Positions 11,940 to 24,949 of a DNA stretch of 64,000 nucleotides are shown here, one piece after another (position 1 is the first letter of the stretch; every line of letters begins with the position of its first letter). Source of the stretch: Apricaphanius iberus. Lineage: Eukaryota; Chordata; Actinopteri; Cyprinodontiformes; Aphaniidae. The notes below the pieces were generated by a model. The model did no database searches. It had not been told where the DNA came from and saw only the letters and a list, made by a program, of their open reading frames with translations. The stretch is from contig JAPXFQ010000351.1 in NCBI GenBank assembly GCA_028564705.1, forward strand, positions 434,001-498,000. The letters are read 5' to 3'. Both the position numbers and the translations under genes were made by a program.

Positions 11940-14900
11940 GCTGTTATTCCCCCTGCTGCAAAAATAATAGAAGATATTGTAACATTCACAATAAAGTATT
12001 CTTTTTTTGAGTATTTTGGTTCTGCTAAAGACTTGCTCAGAAATATGGAATTAATACCTAATACATTTATGAGTAGTTTTCTACAGTTTATCAAGTAACA
12101 GGCATAACACACTAACCTTAGCTAGTTAATGAACTGAGTCATTAGCTCAGAGTAGCTAGCCTGCAGTCTGCTGCTTGCCAGAGAAGCTGTTTATGCCTGT
12201 AAAACACCATCCTCCAATCAGAATGATGGATTATACAACATGTATGTAGTGGTTAAGTGATGGAAAATATTTACAAACATCATATATATGGAAAAATGAA
12301 CTAGCCTTCTTGCACCTCGCTGATTGGTAGTGCTAAGCCATTGTTCTTCCTCTCTGCTGTTGGACTCATGAACAATAACTCTAAGACTGTTCCCACCACC
12401 TGCTGTTTCAGTCACATGACCCCATGTTGTGCTGTCTACACCAATCATCACCTGCAAACATGTAAATATCATTCATTTTCATATTTTACAAGTGTAGAAA
12501 TGTTTGTCTTATGGTATGTTTGCACAAAGTATTTCAGCAAATTATTATTATTAATATTTAGCAATAAAACCCATTCTGGTTTTGATTATTTCATACAGCT
12601 GATGGAGTCACTTTCTCTGACTCATTTATGGCCCTTTTCCATGACCCAGCATGGCTCTGCTTGGTTCTACAGATTTTCCACGAGTAATGTGGTACCAGCA
12701 CTTTCATTAGAACCTGCTTCACTGGGGTTCTAACCGAGCGACATCCGGCTGAAAACGCATCAGGAAAGTGTGAGTCACTGATTGAGTTGGAGTCACTGGT
12801 TGCGTTAAAAGAGCGACTCCTCATAATAATTCAAGCTGCCATTTGTAAAAAGTCACAACAGCTACTGAGTGTTGTGTTTGTGTCATGTACAGATTATGTA
12901 ATTGTAATTGAAAAGATGCTTTTAATATCTTGTTTTATGTTTAATGGTTTTATGGTTTAACTGGTTTTGACTCAGTCAAAGATTAGTTGTTCTTTATTTG
13001 TTAGCTCTTGCAATCAGCTATTAACAGACTTGCACCCACCGACAGTAAAGCTCCTTTTGACAGAATGTTGGCCTGTGTGTCTCCAGTTATAAAGAGAGGC
13101 AGCAACCAACTCTAGTTCTGTGTGATGAAAAACTTTATCAGAGTCATATCTGTGATATGTTTTCCTGTGTTCTGTCCTCTCTGAAAATGCAAGGCCACAG
13201 AGTGTAAGACCTCAGCGTAATGCTAGCTGGGACACAAAAAACTGTTCGCTCCAGTCGTGTTATAGGGAAAGGTGACTTAACAGGATTACAATTAGGTGTG
13301 TTATTTATGTCGGTGGAATTTTACATGAAGTAGGTCAAAGCTGTAACCAAGCAGGTTGTTAAGGAATAATCTTATATAAATGAAGAGCCTAGTCACTCTG
13401 TCTTCATTGTTAGAATTTTTTTAACACAATAATAGATTTTAGTTGAATCTAACATGAAATAAAGCTTCATGAACAAAATTTACCTACTGTTAATGTAATC
13501 ATATAGGATTCATTATGCTCACGTCAGTTCATTTCTGCATACAGTTTTAGAATGCTAAAACATGAAGTATACAATAAGCTTTAACCTCTGTGTATTTCCT
13601 TCCCTTCTTAATCCTAGTCTGGTTTTCCACTATTCACTGGGTAAAAAGTGGGGTACACCCTCTCAGCCTACTATATGTGCCATAGCTACCCTAACCTGGT
13701 TTGGCTAGTGTTAACTAACATGACAAGAAAATGTGTCCTTGAAATGTGATGGTGTTGCATTGCATATCCAATACTTAATAAACGGTCATCAGGTTGTGGT
13801 TTCTTCAACCACTTTCTTTAAGATACCAGCTCAGCAACAACCTTCTGCTCTGTAAAGCTGTACATTTTTCCTCAGAAGCAGTAGGATTTATCTGCTTACT
13901 AGTTAAATGTCTTTATTTCCACTACACTCCTGCTCTGAAGACTTAATGGAGGATATATGTAGACCAAAATAATTTCACTTCTACATAATTGTAAATAAAT
14001 ACATAGAAAAAGATGAGTAAGAACATGTTTGGGACTTTGGGGGTGATTTCTTACTCACTGACTGCCTTGCTGGACATGTAAATTAGACAGAGCCAAACCC
14101 GTTATTAGCATTCCTAAGCTCCTGGAACCTGGATGTGTAACATTTTCAAACATTCTGTCCAATGTTTCATTAAAGTGTTGTTAGCCCCCAGCTCCATTCC
14201 GCTCCAGTCTCCGCTCTATCAGGCCGTACCCAGAAGTGATTATGCTAATTGCTGTTTGATCAGATGATTAAATTATAATTTGATTAATCCCAGGCACTAA
14301 ACGCTCTGAAAATGTTGCTGTGTATTTTGCTGCCTGGCAGTGTTTCCAAGGTCTTCTGTCACAAAGCTGCCAGTTTAATGCATACGAGCTGCTTGTTGGA
14401 CAGGATGAGGGATATATGCAAGGCACTGATGGGAGGTGGCTACTGACATGAATGGAACCCTGGTCTGATGCACTCTGGCTTAGTTATCACAGGAAACATG
14501 ATGGCTAATGAAAGCTGCCTCATCTTTGTGCAGATTGAGTGCAGCTGGAATGCAGTCAGCTGCCATTTTCTCAGTAGTGACTGTCTCTTTTGTGCTCAAC
14601 TGACAGTGGTGAATTATTGTGGTGGTGCAGCAGGCAGCCTTCTACTGGACTAAATGATTCTGTTTCTAAACCATATTCCCAAATCACAACATCTATCTTT
14701 TCCTTTGAATTTCTAGTGCCCCAAGATGTACGAAAATGTAGACGAATTGCTCCTGCTTTAAGTATAACATAAAAGCAAACCATAGATCCACATAAAGTCA
14801 AGGAGTATATACTAGTCTGCCAGTGCAGAATAAATACTGCTGCCTTAAAGGGAAATAGAAGGCTGAATCTGGAAGGGACTGTGAAAGTGGAAGGCACCAT

Positions 14901-15279
14901 CGTCTAGTCATCTGACCCACAATCATCTTTTAACCCCAGGACTTCGATTTGCTCTCCACTGCCAATGGCTTCATGTCTTTCACCTCTTTGTTTGTCTCCT
15001 GCACAGTATGCATCAACTGTGTCCTGCGACTTCACATCCATTTTGGAGGCAAATTGGATTCCTTAAAAAAAAAAGTTCTTCTGTTAGTATTTTTGAAATA
15101 ATTATTTAGATACTACCTGCTAGTGCCATGAAAACACCAAAAAGGCTTTCAAATCAAAAGAATGAATGCAGGCAAAAGCTGCACTGATTAAACATTTGTG
15201 GCCAATTTATGGTATGTTTAAAGCTCTGACCCACTGATACAGACTTACCGTACGTTCAGTTCTCTTTATTTTATACAAG
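11940..15279. other. Intronic sequence with fragmentary MITE pieces
   Basis: No gene recognised. 12625-12735 (TTTTCCATGACCCAGCATGG, then TTTTCCACGAG, GGTACCAGCAC) resembles the CCCTTTTCCA-type MITE common in fish. Around 14170-14420 the sequence is non-repetitive, with homeodomain-like AT cores (ATTATAATTTGATTAATCC), and could be conserved non-coding DNA; this is a guess that needs alignment. Confidence 0.4.
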
Positions 15280-15720
15280 AGATGCAGCATTGCTCGGTGA
15301 ATTTGAGAGAACATATTTCATACAAAGACAAGAGGATTGGCTCCTCTCCTGTGGAACCAGCTCCCAGTTTTAGTCCATGAGGCAGATATTCTGTCTGTTT
15401 TTAAGACAGGCTTAAAACCTTCCTTTTTGATAAAGCTTATAGTTAGAGTGGCTTAGGTTATCCTGAGCTATTTATTTAGTTATGCTGCTTTAGGCTTAGT
15501 AAGACTTTTCTTTCTTACTACTCCAGATGTATTTTCTGCAGTTATTTCGATTGTCAACCTTTTTTTTTCTTTGTGTTTTTCTCCCCAAGGAAGCTCCACC
15601 CGGTCTGGTATCCTGTTCAGCTATAACACCCCCTGCTAAATGGGGAGCATCGGTTCAGATGATGCTCCCAGTGACTGAACGTCCTCCATGTCCCGTCACC
15701 ATCTTGTTACCTTTTTAAAT
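15280..15720 (+). pseudogene. 3' end of an L2 (Maui-like) LINE
   Basis: The last part of the pol frame is readable in pieces: a segment like EPAPSFSP, then ADILSVFKTGLKPSFLIK, which is the usual C-terminal end of fish L2 pol. After it comes the 3' untranslated region with GCTGCTTTAGGCTTAG. Several stops are present. The 5' part is absent, the usual outcome of incomplete target-primed reverse transcription. Confidence 0.7.
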
Positions 15721-16019
15721 ATAGAAAGTACACTTATGGTCGTCCGCCTAACCTAGGGTACTCAGCATTTTCCACTAGCCTGAGTCAGGCCAAGCCAATC
15801 CCATTTTTAGTACCAACTTTGCTGGATTTCATTAGGGCCAAACGGGGACTAAAACGAGATATCAGAAGGCTATCAGTCACTGATTGATTAATAATGTAAC
15901 AAAAATGATATTTTATCAATGCTCTTCTTGTTGCAAAAAATATCTCCAGATTGTTCCAGTAGCCCAGGTTTTCATCAAGGTACACTGGTTCTCCATCACC
16001 TGACGCAGACCGGGCTCAT

Positions 16020-16175
16020 GTGTTTCATTGTCACTCATCATTGTATGTGGTTTGCAGTAACGTGAAGGGTGTTGCCCAAGCACCCATACTGGATGCCCAT
16101 GCGGGAATCAAACCCGGATTCCCCATGTACCAGAGCGCTGTCTTTACCAACTCAGCTATCCAGCCGCCTTAGATA
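16020..16175 (-). mobile_element. tRNA-derived SINE
   Basis: On the minus strand a tRNA-like head is visible: GGATAGCTGAGTTGGTAAAG (box A-like) and, about 40 bases on, CCGGGTTTGATTCCCGC (box B-like), followed by unrelated body sequence to about 16020. The strong A and B boxes suggest a pol III promoter. It is not called a tRNA gene because no acceptor stem or anticodon arm closes properly and it runs straight into a non-tRNA tail. Confidence 0.7.
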
Positions 16176-17099
16176 AGGGGTGTCCAAAGCAGCACGTTTT
16201 TGTACCTGTATCTGTTGAGGGGTGAAAAGATTTTAATCCGTATACAAGTAAAATTCAAAATAAGTGTAAAAATATTTTTTTTTGCATGACACTGCTAATT
16301 CACATTATATTTAATCATCCATTATAATACTTATGGATGTGCAATATTTGTTGATGTTTTTTTCCGTAAATCCAGCAATGGACATGTAACAAGGAATTGC
16401 AGTGAAAAGAAAATAACATAATGGCCATTACCTCATCCATGTTTAAACTAACAGGGGCAGAGCATAGCTGTGATCATGATTTGGTGCTGGGGGGGCAGAC
16501 TGTACCAGGAGAGGATGTTACAAGTGTATGTGATTATGCATGGCAGATGTTAACAAATGTTTGATCTCTCTTCCTCTGCTGATTTGACTTTTGCAAACAC
16601 TACATATTATCTTGAGTTTATCTGCAGCACTGACTGTAAAATGGCTCCACAACAAACTTGAGCAACTTTTTTGGCAGGTGGAGGACCAAGAGATGGCTCA
16701 GCAGGAGGCACACTCTTTTCTGTTTGATTTCCCAAAGCCATGTAGGGAGTTTCAGCTAAGCTAATGAGTGACGGGAAGCTATGCTAAATGTGCCCCAACA
16801 ATGCAAAAGTAGTGTAGATGATCCTCAAGTTGTCAGCCTTCCTCCAGCTAATCCTCTGGTTTAATGCCTTCCTTCTCTACCAGCCTGATTCACTCCCTCC
16901 GGTCTCTTTTCCCCCTCCATAAGCTCAGACAGTGGTTTAGCAAGGCATCGTATTTTGGTGGAATCGACCAATTCAGTGAAATAATGAGAAGTTGAGCTAT
17001 TCCGATTACTGTGGTGACAGCTCGCAGTCAGGTAGCCATAGACCCTGTGTGCAAAGCAGGCGTTTGAATAATCAGCAAGAAGTGAACCTTTTCTCTGTA

Positions 17100-17260
17100 G
17101 TGAATATGTCTAGGAAGGCTGGGAAGATGTGTTCAGTCATCATCTGTTCTAATAAGAGCAAAACAAAAAATCCGATTTGGCAGAGAACATTGCGTGAGTT
17201 ACACAGGCTCTTACTTAAAGAGGACTATCCATGTTGCTATACACAGATTCCCTGGGCATC
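17100..17260 (+). pseudogene. Possible THAP-like zinc finger fragment
   Basis: An open frame from 16992 contains MSRKAGKMCSVIICSNKSKT at about 17106. The Cys-x4-Cys spacing followed by an aromatic/Trp (IWQRTLRELH) and another Cys pair (DYPCC) recalls the start of THAP domains found in fish P-element-like or ISL2EU-like transposons. The rest of the domain (the FP and the terminal Cys-His) is not seen. It may equally be a chance frame. Confidence 0.25.
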
Positions 17261-20200
17261 CCGAGGACTAAGGTGTTCACTACAATTGAATAAAGAACAA
17301 AAAGAGAAATGCAAATAAAAAGAGCACATTAATTATTTCTCATCATGCCACAATAACTAGCATTCAGAATAGCAAACAGCTAACTTAAACCTAGCTATCA
17401 CTGCGGCTAACCTCAGCTTATTTTACTAAGGTGCTTAGCTTAATGTTAGTCATGGGAGACAGTATTTTTTACCTACAGTAATACGCTTACTGCCTTGGTA
17501 TTAGATACAAAAAATATAATTCAATGTATCAGCATCCAGTGATTATAAGCTTGCTACCTTCTGCACATGTCACATACTGTATGTGATATGTGCAATGTTT
17601 AACAGCACAGTCTATTATCTCCTTATTAAACTTTTCTGTAATTGCTCAAACAAATTATTTATTCATAAATAAAAATAGGTATTCATTGAATATACCTGTA
17701 TTAGTTACTTGAGGCCATTATAACATCATCAATCCAGGTATTCCTCATGCTTTGACTGTAGAGGGTCAGTTTACAATGACAGCATAATGACTTTAGTCAG
17801 ACTCTGGTCACCACAGCAATGGTGGCGCTGCAAGATGGCAGCCTACACAAATTACTTGCCCAATCGGTCTATTCTGCACTTTAAAGTATTACATACAAAT
17901 TGAAGTCAGGTATTGTTCAAAGATTCAGAAAGTCAGGGACTACAAGATCTCTGCCAAAAATGCTCGATGAAACATGCAGCTCTGTTGGTGTTTAATAAAG
18001 GTAACATTTCAAAGTTTCTACACCAAACCAAAGTAAATAAAGGTGGTTGGATCAAGATGACTACATTTTCATCACAAACAGTGAGCATAACCATGGCAAC
18101 ACACGCAGAAATGTTGGAGAAAACATTTGTCATTTAATGTGTTAAATTTAAGTGTTTTTAAAGAACAGTTTGAATTTATTAATAATGTCAAATAAAAAAA
18201 TGCAGTCCAAATAATTAGTCCTTAGGGTGACAGGCATTTCATGCATTGATGTGATGAGCTGTGGGGAATGAATGACATATCTATGTCTAGTTAAGTAATA
18301 CATATGTTGGTATTCAGTGTAAAACTTGGCTGTTTTTAAGTACTGCACACTGTAAGTGTGTGAGCTAAACCATTATTTTTAAGAAGTTTCAACTTTGTGA
18401 CCAGATGCCACCTTTAAATCCATAAAATAACACTCTTGAAACAGTTAATTTGATTTGTCTTTTCATTTCTCAGTTGTCTCAATATAGTTTGTTTATCACA
18501 GAAAACAAAACTATAATTATCATATCAACTCAGCAATACATATTTTATCCCAGCTTTCAGCTTTTGAGACTGAAAATAAAAAGCCTGAGCGGCTTTCTCC
18601 AGAGGTAAAATCTTAGTCCTCAAAACTCACCATTGATGAAAAGTTTTGCAAAATATGACAAATTTAGTGGGTTTTCTTGTATATAGTCTACATCAGCAAT
18701 CTAAATTGGCCAAATTGGTCTGTTTAGCAAATATAAATGTCCACCAATGATATGAGATTTAGCAATGCATAATATTAACCTAATGCGAAAAAGTAGATAT
18801 TTTTAAGTTTTAGATTTTTCTAGAAAAAATCAGCTTTTTTTTGTTTGTTTCTTGGTTTGAACTACATTATTTTCATATGAAGTTTGCTTCCATATTCTCA
18901 TAACAGAGAAAACATTGATGATGCTGGGTCAAAGGTGTAGCATTGAGCAATCTCCAAAAAGTTAATGTAGAACATGTTCTAGTGCCAGTAGCAGTTCTAT
19001 ATGTTTTCTCCAGGGATGTAAAGGTACACACAAATGATGTTTCAGTACAAACATTGGTTTTAAAGCCCCTGTTTGGAATTATTTCATTACGTTATGTATC
19101 AAACATACTGAGGATATGGTTACCAGTTGGACCTGCAAATACCATAGAAGGTCAACTGTGGAAAACACGTTTTAAATAACATAATGAGATAACTCTGAGG
19201 TGGCTTTCTGGCTGCTCACAGATAAGCAGTTCACACCACCCTAATATTGCAATTCCATAGATATCAGGTGTAATATAGGGTTCTGAAAAACATGGCAACT
19301 TATGTTGTGGGATTCAGTGGTGTTCATTGACTCTTGCCTTATTTAACCAACCTTTGTCCATTTACTCACTTGTTTCTTCTCACATAGTTTATAGTTTGTT
19401 TGTTTTTTCCTTAGCTGTCTTAGTGTGATGTACACACATTGATAATAAAATCGATCAAATTCTTCCAAAGTACAAGTGGGTGGGAATGTTGCTGTACTCC
19501 ACTGCCGTTCGTGTAAATGAGCATTCATTGGCATTGACCACTTAAAAGTGATTCGTATTTTGGCCTCCTGAGAGCTGACATCAGAGGAAGGTAAAATTGG
19601 TATTACATGGCAGTTGCACAGCACTGAATGGGGATCTAAACATTATTCATGAGAGCAAATTGGTCGCTGGTGATTTGGAACAGTGGGGGTCTCTTCTATG
19701 CATGTGCCTATGCTCTGTGCAGCACTTCTCTTAGTCGCTCATTGTGTAATCCCCTAGGACAGTGGGGAAAGGGTGGAGGTTATAGGGATGTCATCAGGAG
19801 ACCGACCCTTCCTCCACCCAATCTCCACCCCTCACTATCAACTGGCCTTGCCGCTTCCCCCAGCCCCCACTCTCTACCAAGGCAGGTTCTTTAGAGTTCT
19901 GCCTTAATTACCTGATGGGCTGTCATGAGCTGTCAGTGTGGCTCAGTGCTATAGCTTACCCAAGTGGAGTTGCCCTAAAGCCTTGATGCCTTGGTGCAAG
20001 CCGCAGCACAACACAGATATCTGCCCTTGGAAGGAGCACAGTGTGGCTTAGAGCCAATCAGACCTTGCTGTTTCAAACTGTTATCAGGCTGGAGCAGGGA
20101 GGCCATGTTAAGGCTAATAGTTAATTTATGTGATAAGGTCATAAAGAAATTGAGGAAACCGAGATGTTGTGGCTATTTGACAGCAGTGATGTGAAAAAAA

Positions 20201-21960
20201 TGAAGCAAGATAGTTTATTTGCTTAGAATTTTTTTGCGACAGGAATACATAGATACTCTGCCCATGTCAAACTGATTCATGACATATTGTTGAGGTAAAC
20301 ACAAGCTGAACGAAAGAGCCCTGAACACATGGTTGAGTTAATGCATGGGTTAATGTATAGGCCTTTCTATCTTTTGTGTAAGTTGGACATGTATTGATCA
20401 GATGGTCACTTCAATAAATTTGTGTGGGATGTTTGAAAGAAAGCGATAATTGACATAATCATTGTGGAGGAAAACCGGTTATATACTGTAGGGTTCCAAT
20501 GCCTTCTAGGAAAAAAATAGAATGTTTTCTTGTGACATAGAAAAAATACTGCTTTGAGAAATATTTGAATAACCAGAAAGTATTCCATCCATCCATCCAT
20601 CCAGAAGCAACCAGAGCAGTTTCACCTGCATAACCTAATTTCTAAGAAAGTTGCATTGTTGAAATACTTCTACAGGCAGACACTTCATTCAAATGGTAGC
20701 AGGCTAAACCGACAAGATGTCTGTCTACCAAATCTAACTTGATGTCTTGCCTGCACACAAGCTTGAGTCAGTATCTATGTTCTTCGACTTCCAGACATTA
20801 ACACCCACCCTCTCGCATATGCACTTCCATCCAACATGCCTGCATACACTCGCCTTGACTGAAACACGTCTGGTGCCCTTGAGCTCTAAATTGTGTAGCA
20901 GGAGCTCCACGAAGGGGATGACTACACGAGGAGTCACCTGCAATCCACCATTAGAGGTTTTTAGCAGGGCCTGCCACCAATAGGTGTTGACAAATGGGAC
21001 TGTGCCAAGGATTATTCCACACAGCAAGTGGAGGAGACCCACTTCACTAACCTAACAGGACCCCAGCTCCCTCCTGCTGCCCCATCTCTGAGACTTACCA
21101 GAACAGACAACACAAAAAGAGAGTTCATCATTTATACATGTGTGAGATTTATAATTGAACAATAACTTCTTCTTTTAGTGTTTTTCAGCACAGCTATCTC
21201 TAACATTAGGACAGGCTGGTGTAGTCAGATAGTTTTGGCGTTTTCATCAAGTAATCCATTATAGACTGAATATTAATGTGTACAATATGGCCAAAAGAAA
21301 AGCGACTTATGGAGACAGAGGAAAACATAATATGCAAAATAGTTGTCATCTATTTAACCCATGTAAAGAAGCATGATCCTCTGTCAGGCAAAGACAGCTT
21401 GTAAATATGCGTTTACTGGTCTGAGAGCTGACCAGCTATCGACAGAATCCACATCAAATTTCATCATATCTTTCATGATTTTCCAGCTTTCGCTTTTGAT
21501 GCCCTGCCTGTGTTTACAGAATCAACACATCTTCAAAAATGTGTTTTGCCACTTTACTGTGCATATCTCTGCGCAGCACATCTGCGTGTGAAACATCTTT
21601 CTTGTCATGCCAGTCATTAATGAGATTATCATTTAACAGCCATGCACGCAAACACACTTGATGAAAGCCAAGAGCCACATGTTGTCTCTCTTGCTTGCAA
21701 ACAGGCTTTATTAAAATAAATGGTCTGGAATTTGCAGTTGCACATTCAAATAATATGTCATAAAATTACAAATTGGGTTTATGTAATTTATGCTTTATTA
21801 GAGAATTATCAGTGAAAAGTAATACACTGTTGGGAGTGTCTTCAAACGAACAATTCCTGGTATTTAATAGCCAGAGACAATCAAAAATGCCCATCTCCAT
21901 GTTTGGTTTCCATATCTCATCCCTTCTCTAAAATATGTTGAAATGTTTTTGGCCATACAG

Positions 21961-22022
21961 ATATTAAGATTTGAGCACAAACATTTGTTGAAATGTTTGT
22001 GCTCATGCCTGAAATCTTAATA
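21961..22022. repeat. Imperfect inverted repeat (hairpin)
   Basis: Two nested stems: ATATTAAGATTT pairs with AAATCTTAATAT at the outside, and GAGCACAAACATTT pairs with AAATGTTTGTGCTC inside, with a GTTG loop. The right arm has about 7 extra bases between the two stems. The loop is too short for a typical microRNA precursor. It could be the relic of a small foldback element. Confidence 0.75.
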
Positions 22023-22249
22023 TGGGGGGCATTTTCAAGCATTCATGAATGCAACTATAAGGGGTCATAAGCCAGCGATCTTTCATGAAGGCCAATCAAA
22101 TATGCAAATCACAAACATACAAAAATTAACTCCATCTAGGATTGATTGAGGCCCAGGTTAACAACGACCATCACCAGGACTGTTGACCCAGAGGGTTTTT
22201 AGGATGGAAAATAGATAGAGACCTGGTGATGAAACGATAATTCGCAGGG

Positions 22250-22300
<51 letters not shown>
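22250..22300. repeat. Poly-A plus (TA)n run at the 3' end of the R4-like LINE
   Basis: About 15 A followed by about 18 TA units. It abuts the 3' end of the minus-strand LINE. The TA run may be the element's own simple-repeat tail, which would be read on the minus strand after the LINE ends. Confidence 0.85.
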
Positions 22301-22301
<1 letters not shown>

Positions 22302-22303
<2 letters not shown>

Positions 22304-24190
22304 GGGTGGCGTTTCCTATTCCAAGCTTGGGTCCTCTACCGGAGGCCTGGGAGCTTGAGGGTCCTCCTCAGTATCTTTGCTGTTCCAAGTACTGCACATT
22401 TCTGGACTGAGATATCTCAGGTTCTTCCAGGGATCTGCTGGAGCCATTCCTCCAGCTTTGGGGTCCTGCCCCGAGTGCTCCGATTACTACGGGTACTACT
22501 GTCACCTTCACCTTCCAAGCCTTCTCTAGCTCCTCTGTGATCCCTTGGTATTTCTCAAGTTTCTCATCTTCCTTCTTCTTGATGTTACCATCACTTGGTG
22601 TTGCCACATCCACCACAATGGCTTTCCTCTGCTCTTTATCAACCACCACAATGTCCGGTTGGTTCGCCATTACCATCCTGCCTGTCTGGATCTGGAAGTC
22701 CAACAGGATCTTTGCTCGGTCATTCTCCACCACCTTGGGAGGTGTTTCCCACTTTGACCTTGAGGTTTCCAGCCCATACTCCACACAGATGTTTCTGTAT
22801 ACTTTGCCAGCCACTTGGTTATGACATTCCATGTATGCTTTCCCTGCCAGCGTTTTACACCCTGCTGTTATGTGCTGGATTGTCTCAGATTACTCTTTGC
22901 ACAGCCTACACCTTGGGTCTTATCTGGTGTGGTAGATCTGGGCCTCTATCGATCTGGTGCTCAGAGCCTGCTCCTTTGCTGCCAGGATGAGTGCCTCTGT
23001 GGTGTCCTGTAGGCCAGCCCTCTCTAGCCATTGGTAGGATTTCTTGACATCAGCCACTTCACTTATGTTCTAGTGGTACATCCCATGTAAGGTCTTGTCC
23101 TGCCATGATGGTTCCTCCTCCAGCACCACCTCCTCATCTTGCCATTATCTCAGGCATTCACTAAGTACGTCATGCGTTGAAGCCTTGTCCTTGATGTACT
23201 TATGGAGCTTTGATGTTTCATCCTGGATAATGGCTCTTACGCTCATCATTCCTCTTGTTCCTTCCTTACGGGAAGGAACAAGTATCAGGGGGCTTGACTT
23301 GGGATGGAGCCCGCCATGTATGGTGAGGAGCTTTCGTGTCTTAACATCTGTGGTCTGTATCTCATCCTTTGGCCATCTTGTTATTCTGCAGGATATCTGA
23401 TCACTGGCAGGGCGTAACTGACCTGACTTCTTAGGACTTGCCTCACTCGTTGGAGGTATTTTGCTGTTGCCACTTTCCTTGTTGCCTGTTCAAGATTGCC
23501 ATTTGCCTGTGGTATTCCCAGGTACTTGTAACTGTCCAAACTTCTGCTATTGTTCCCTCTGGGAGTGAGACCCCTTTAGTGTGGACTACCTTGCCTCGCT
23601 TTGTTACCATCCTACTACATTTTTCAAGCCCGAAATACATCCCAGTGTCAATGCTGTAGATCCTGGTGTTGTGGATCAGGGAATAAATTTCCCGTTTGCT
23701 CTTAGCATACAACTTGAGGTCATTCATGTAGAGGACGTGGCTGATTGTAGCTCCGTTCTTGAGATGGTATCCATAGCCAGTGTTGTTGATTATTTGGCTT
23801 TAGGGGTTCAGACCTATGCAGTACAGCATTGGGGACAGAGCGTCACCTTGGTATATGCCGCATTTGATGGACACTTGTGTAAGTGGCTTGCCATTGGCCT
23901 CAAGGGTGGCTTTCCACAACCTCATGCAACCTTAGCCTATGCTCTAACAGTCCTGTTGATGTTGTTTAGCTTCAAGCATTCGTTGATCCATGTGTGGGGC
24001 ATTGAGTCATAGGCTTTCTTGTAATCAATCCAGGCAGAGCACATGTTGGTTTGTTCGGGATTTGCAGTCTTGGGCAACTGTTCTGTCAACCAGGAGCACC
24101 TCTGGTATCTCTACCAATGCCCTTGTGTGCTTTGCTCATATATTGATCCATGTGCCTGATTATCTTAGCAGCGATGATGCCTGACATGAG
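22302..24190 (-). pseudogene. R4-clade (Dong/Rex6-like) LINE: RT and restriction-like endonuclease
   Basis: Minus-strand pol of a non-LTR element. RT motif A is near 24050-24000 (SAWIDYKKAYDSMPHTW). The palm segment follows at 23727-23620 (MNDLKLYAKSKREIYSLIH, GLEKCSRMVTKRGKVV), in which the expected DD is ND, then LPEGTIAEV. The C-terminal domain at 22832-22368 keeps long open sequence, KVYRNICVEYGLETSRSKW, then QPDIVVVDKEQRKAIVVDVA. This PD...(V)DV pattern is the restriction-like endonuclease of R2/R4-type LINEs, which cuts target DNA. Several frameshifts exist between blocks. Only the 3' part of the element is present. It is the only LINE here lying antisense to DSCAM. Confidence 0.82.
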
Positions 24191-24949
24191 GCTCAAAACC
24201 AAAATCAAATGGATTCAAAGTCAACCTAACAAAAGTTAAAAAAAGGAAAATCCCATAAAGATAAATACGGCTTAGGATAAGCCATTGTTATCAGTCTTAC
24301 TTTATTGATATGCCAATTTACCTTCAAGGTCACTAAAATGAGTGTTGCTTCGGTGTGTGTAAGTTTGCTTAAAAGATGTCGGACTGTGCAATCTTTTCTG
24401 TTCCCCTGCCCGATCGGACCAGTGACAAGATGTTTAGCCTCATGCTGTCATTTCATCTTTGGTTGTCTGAGTGGTGTCCAGCGTGGGCTACATTGATAAC
24501 TGGTAAACTTTTTTGGGAAAACCTGGGGCCTCATTTATCAACGGTACTTACGCACAGATCCTGTCGTATTTGGAGTGTAGGAACAATTCTATGCATTGTG
24601 TGGTATCAATTTGTACTTGTGCCTAGAAAGGTTCCTAAACATAAGAACACTTCTAATCGTTTGTTTGCACAGCATCTAGTGTTAGAATGGAGGAACTGCA
24701 ACACTGAAACAGTTTTACTTTAAAGAATATTTCTCTCAGCAGTTTATTGCCTCTACCAAGGAGCTCATGGTGACCTCTTTCTGACACCAACAAAATAACC
24801 TAAAATTATGGGCGAAAATGTCTTGTTAACGAAATTTACCAAGAAATACATAATTTAATTTAGGCGATAATCACTCGCAATCTGTGCACTCTGTACAGTC
24901 GCTGGTGTACAGACCCCCCCCTCCAATTCAAGCACTTCAACTTAATAAG
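24191..24949. other. Intronic sequence with a repeat boundary
   Basis: No gene seen. GGGGCCTCATTTATCAAC at 24526-24543 is a motif that often marks the end of a fish palindromic DNA element and may be the outer edge of the inverted-repeat structure that follows. Confidence 0.4.

Larger units (their letters stand above)
16176..22245. other. Intronic sequence, no gene recognised
   Basis: Largely unique AT-rich DNA apart from the possible THAP-like fragment described separately. Contains a (CATC)n stretch at 20585-20603, possibly the tail of a decayed SINE, and a long imperfect hairpin at 21961-22022. Open frames are under about 110 codons and match no family I know. Confidence 0.45.

Noticed and set aside
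16081..16165. Genuine tRNA gene on the minus strand
   Set aside because: A and B boxes are present but cloverleaf arms do not close and a SINE body follows, so it was called a SINE.
22537..23400. Several + strand frames of about 70-140 codons
   Set aside because: Shadows of the minus-strand R4-type LINE pol.
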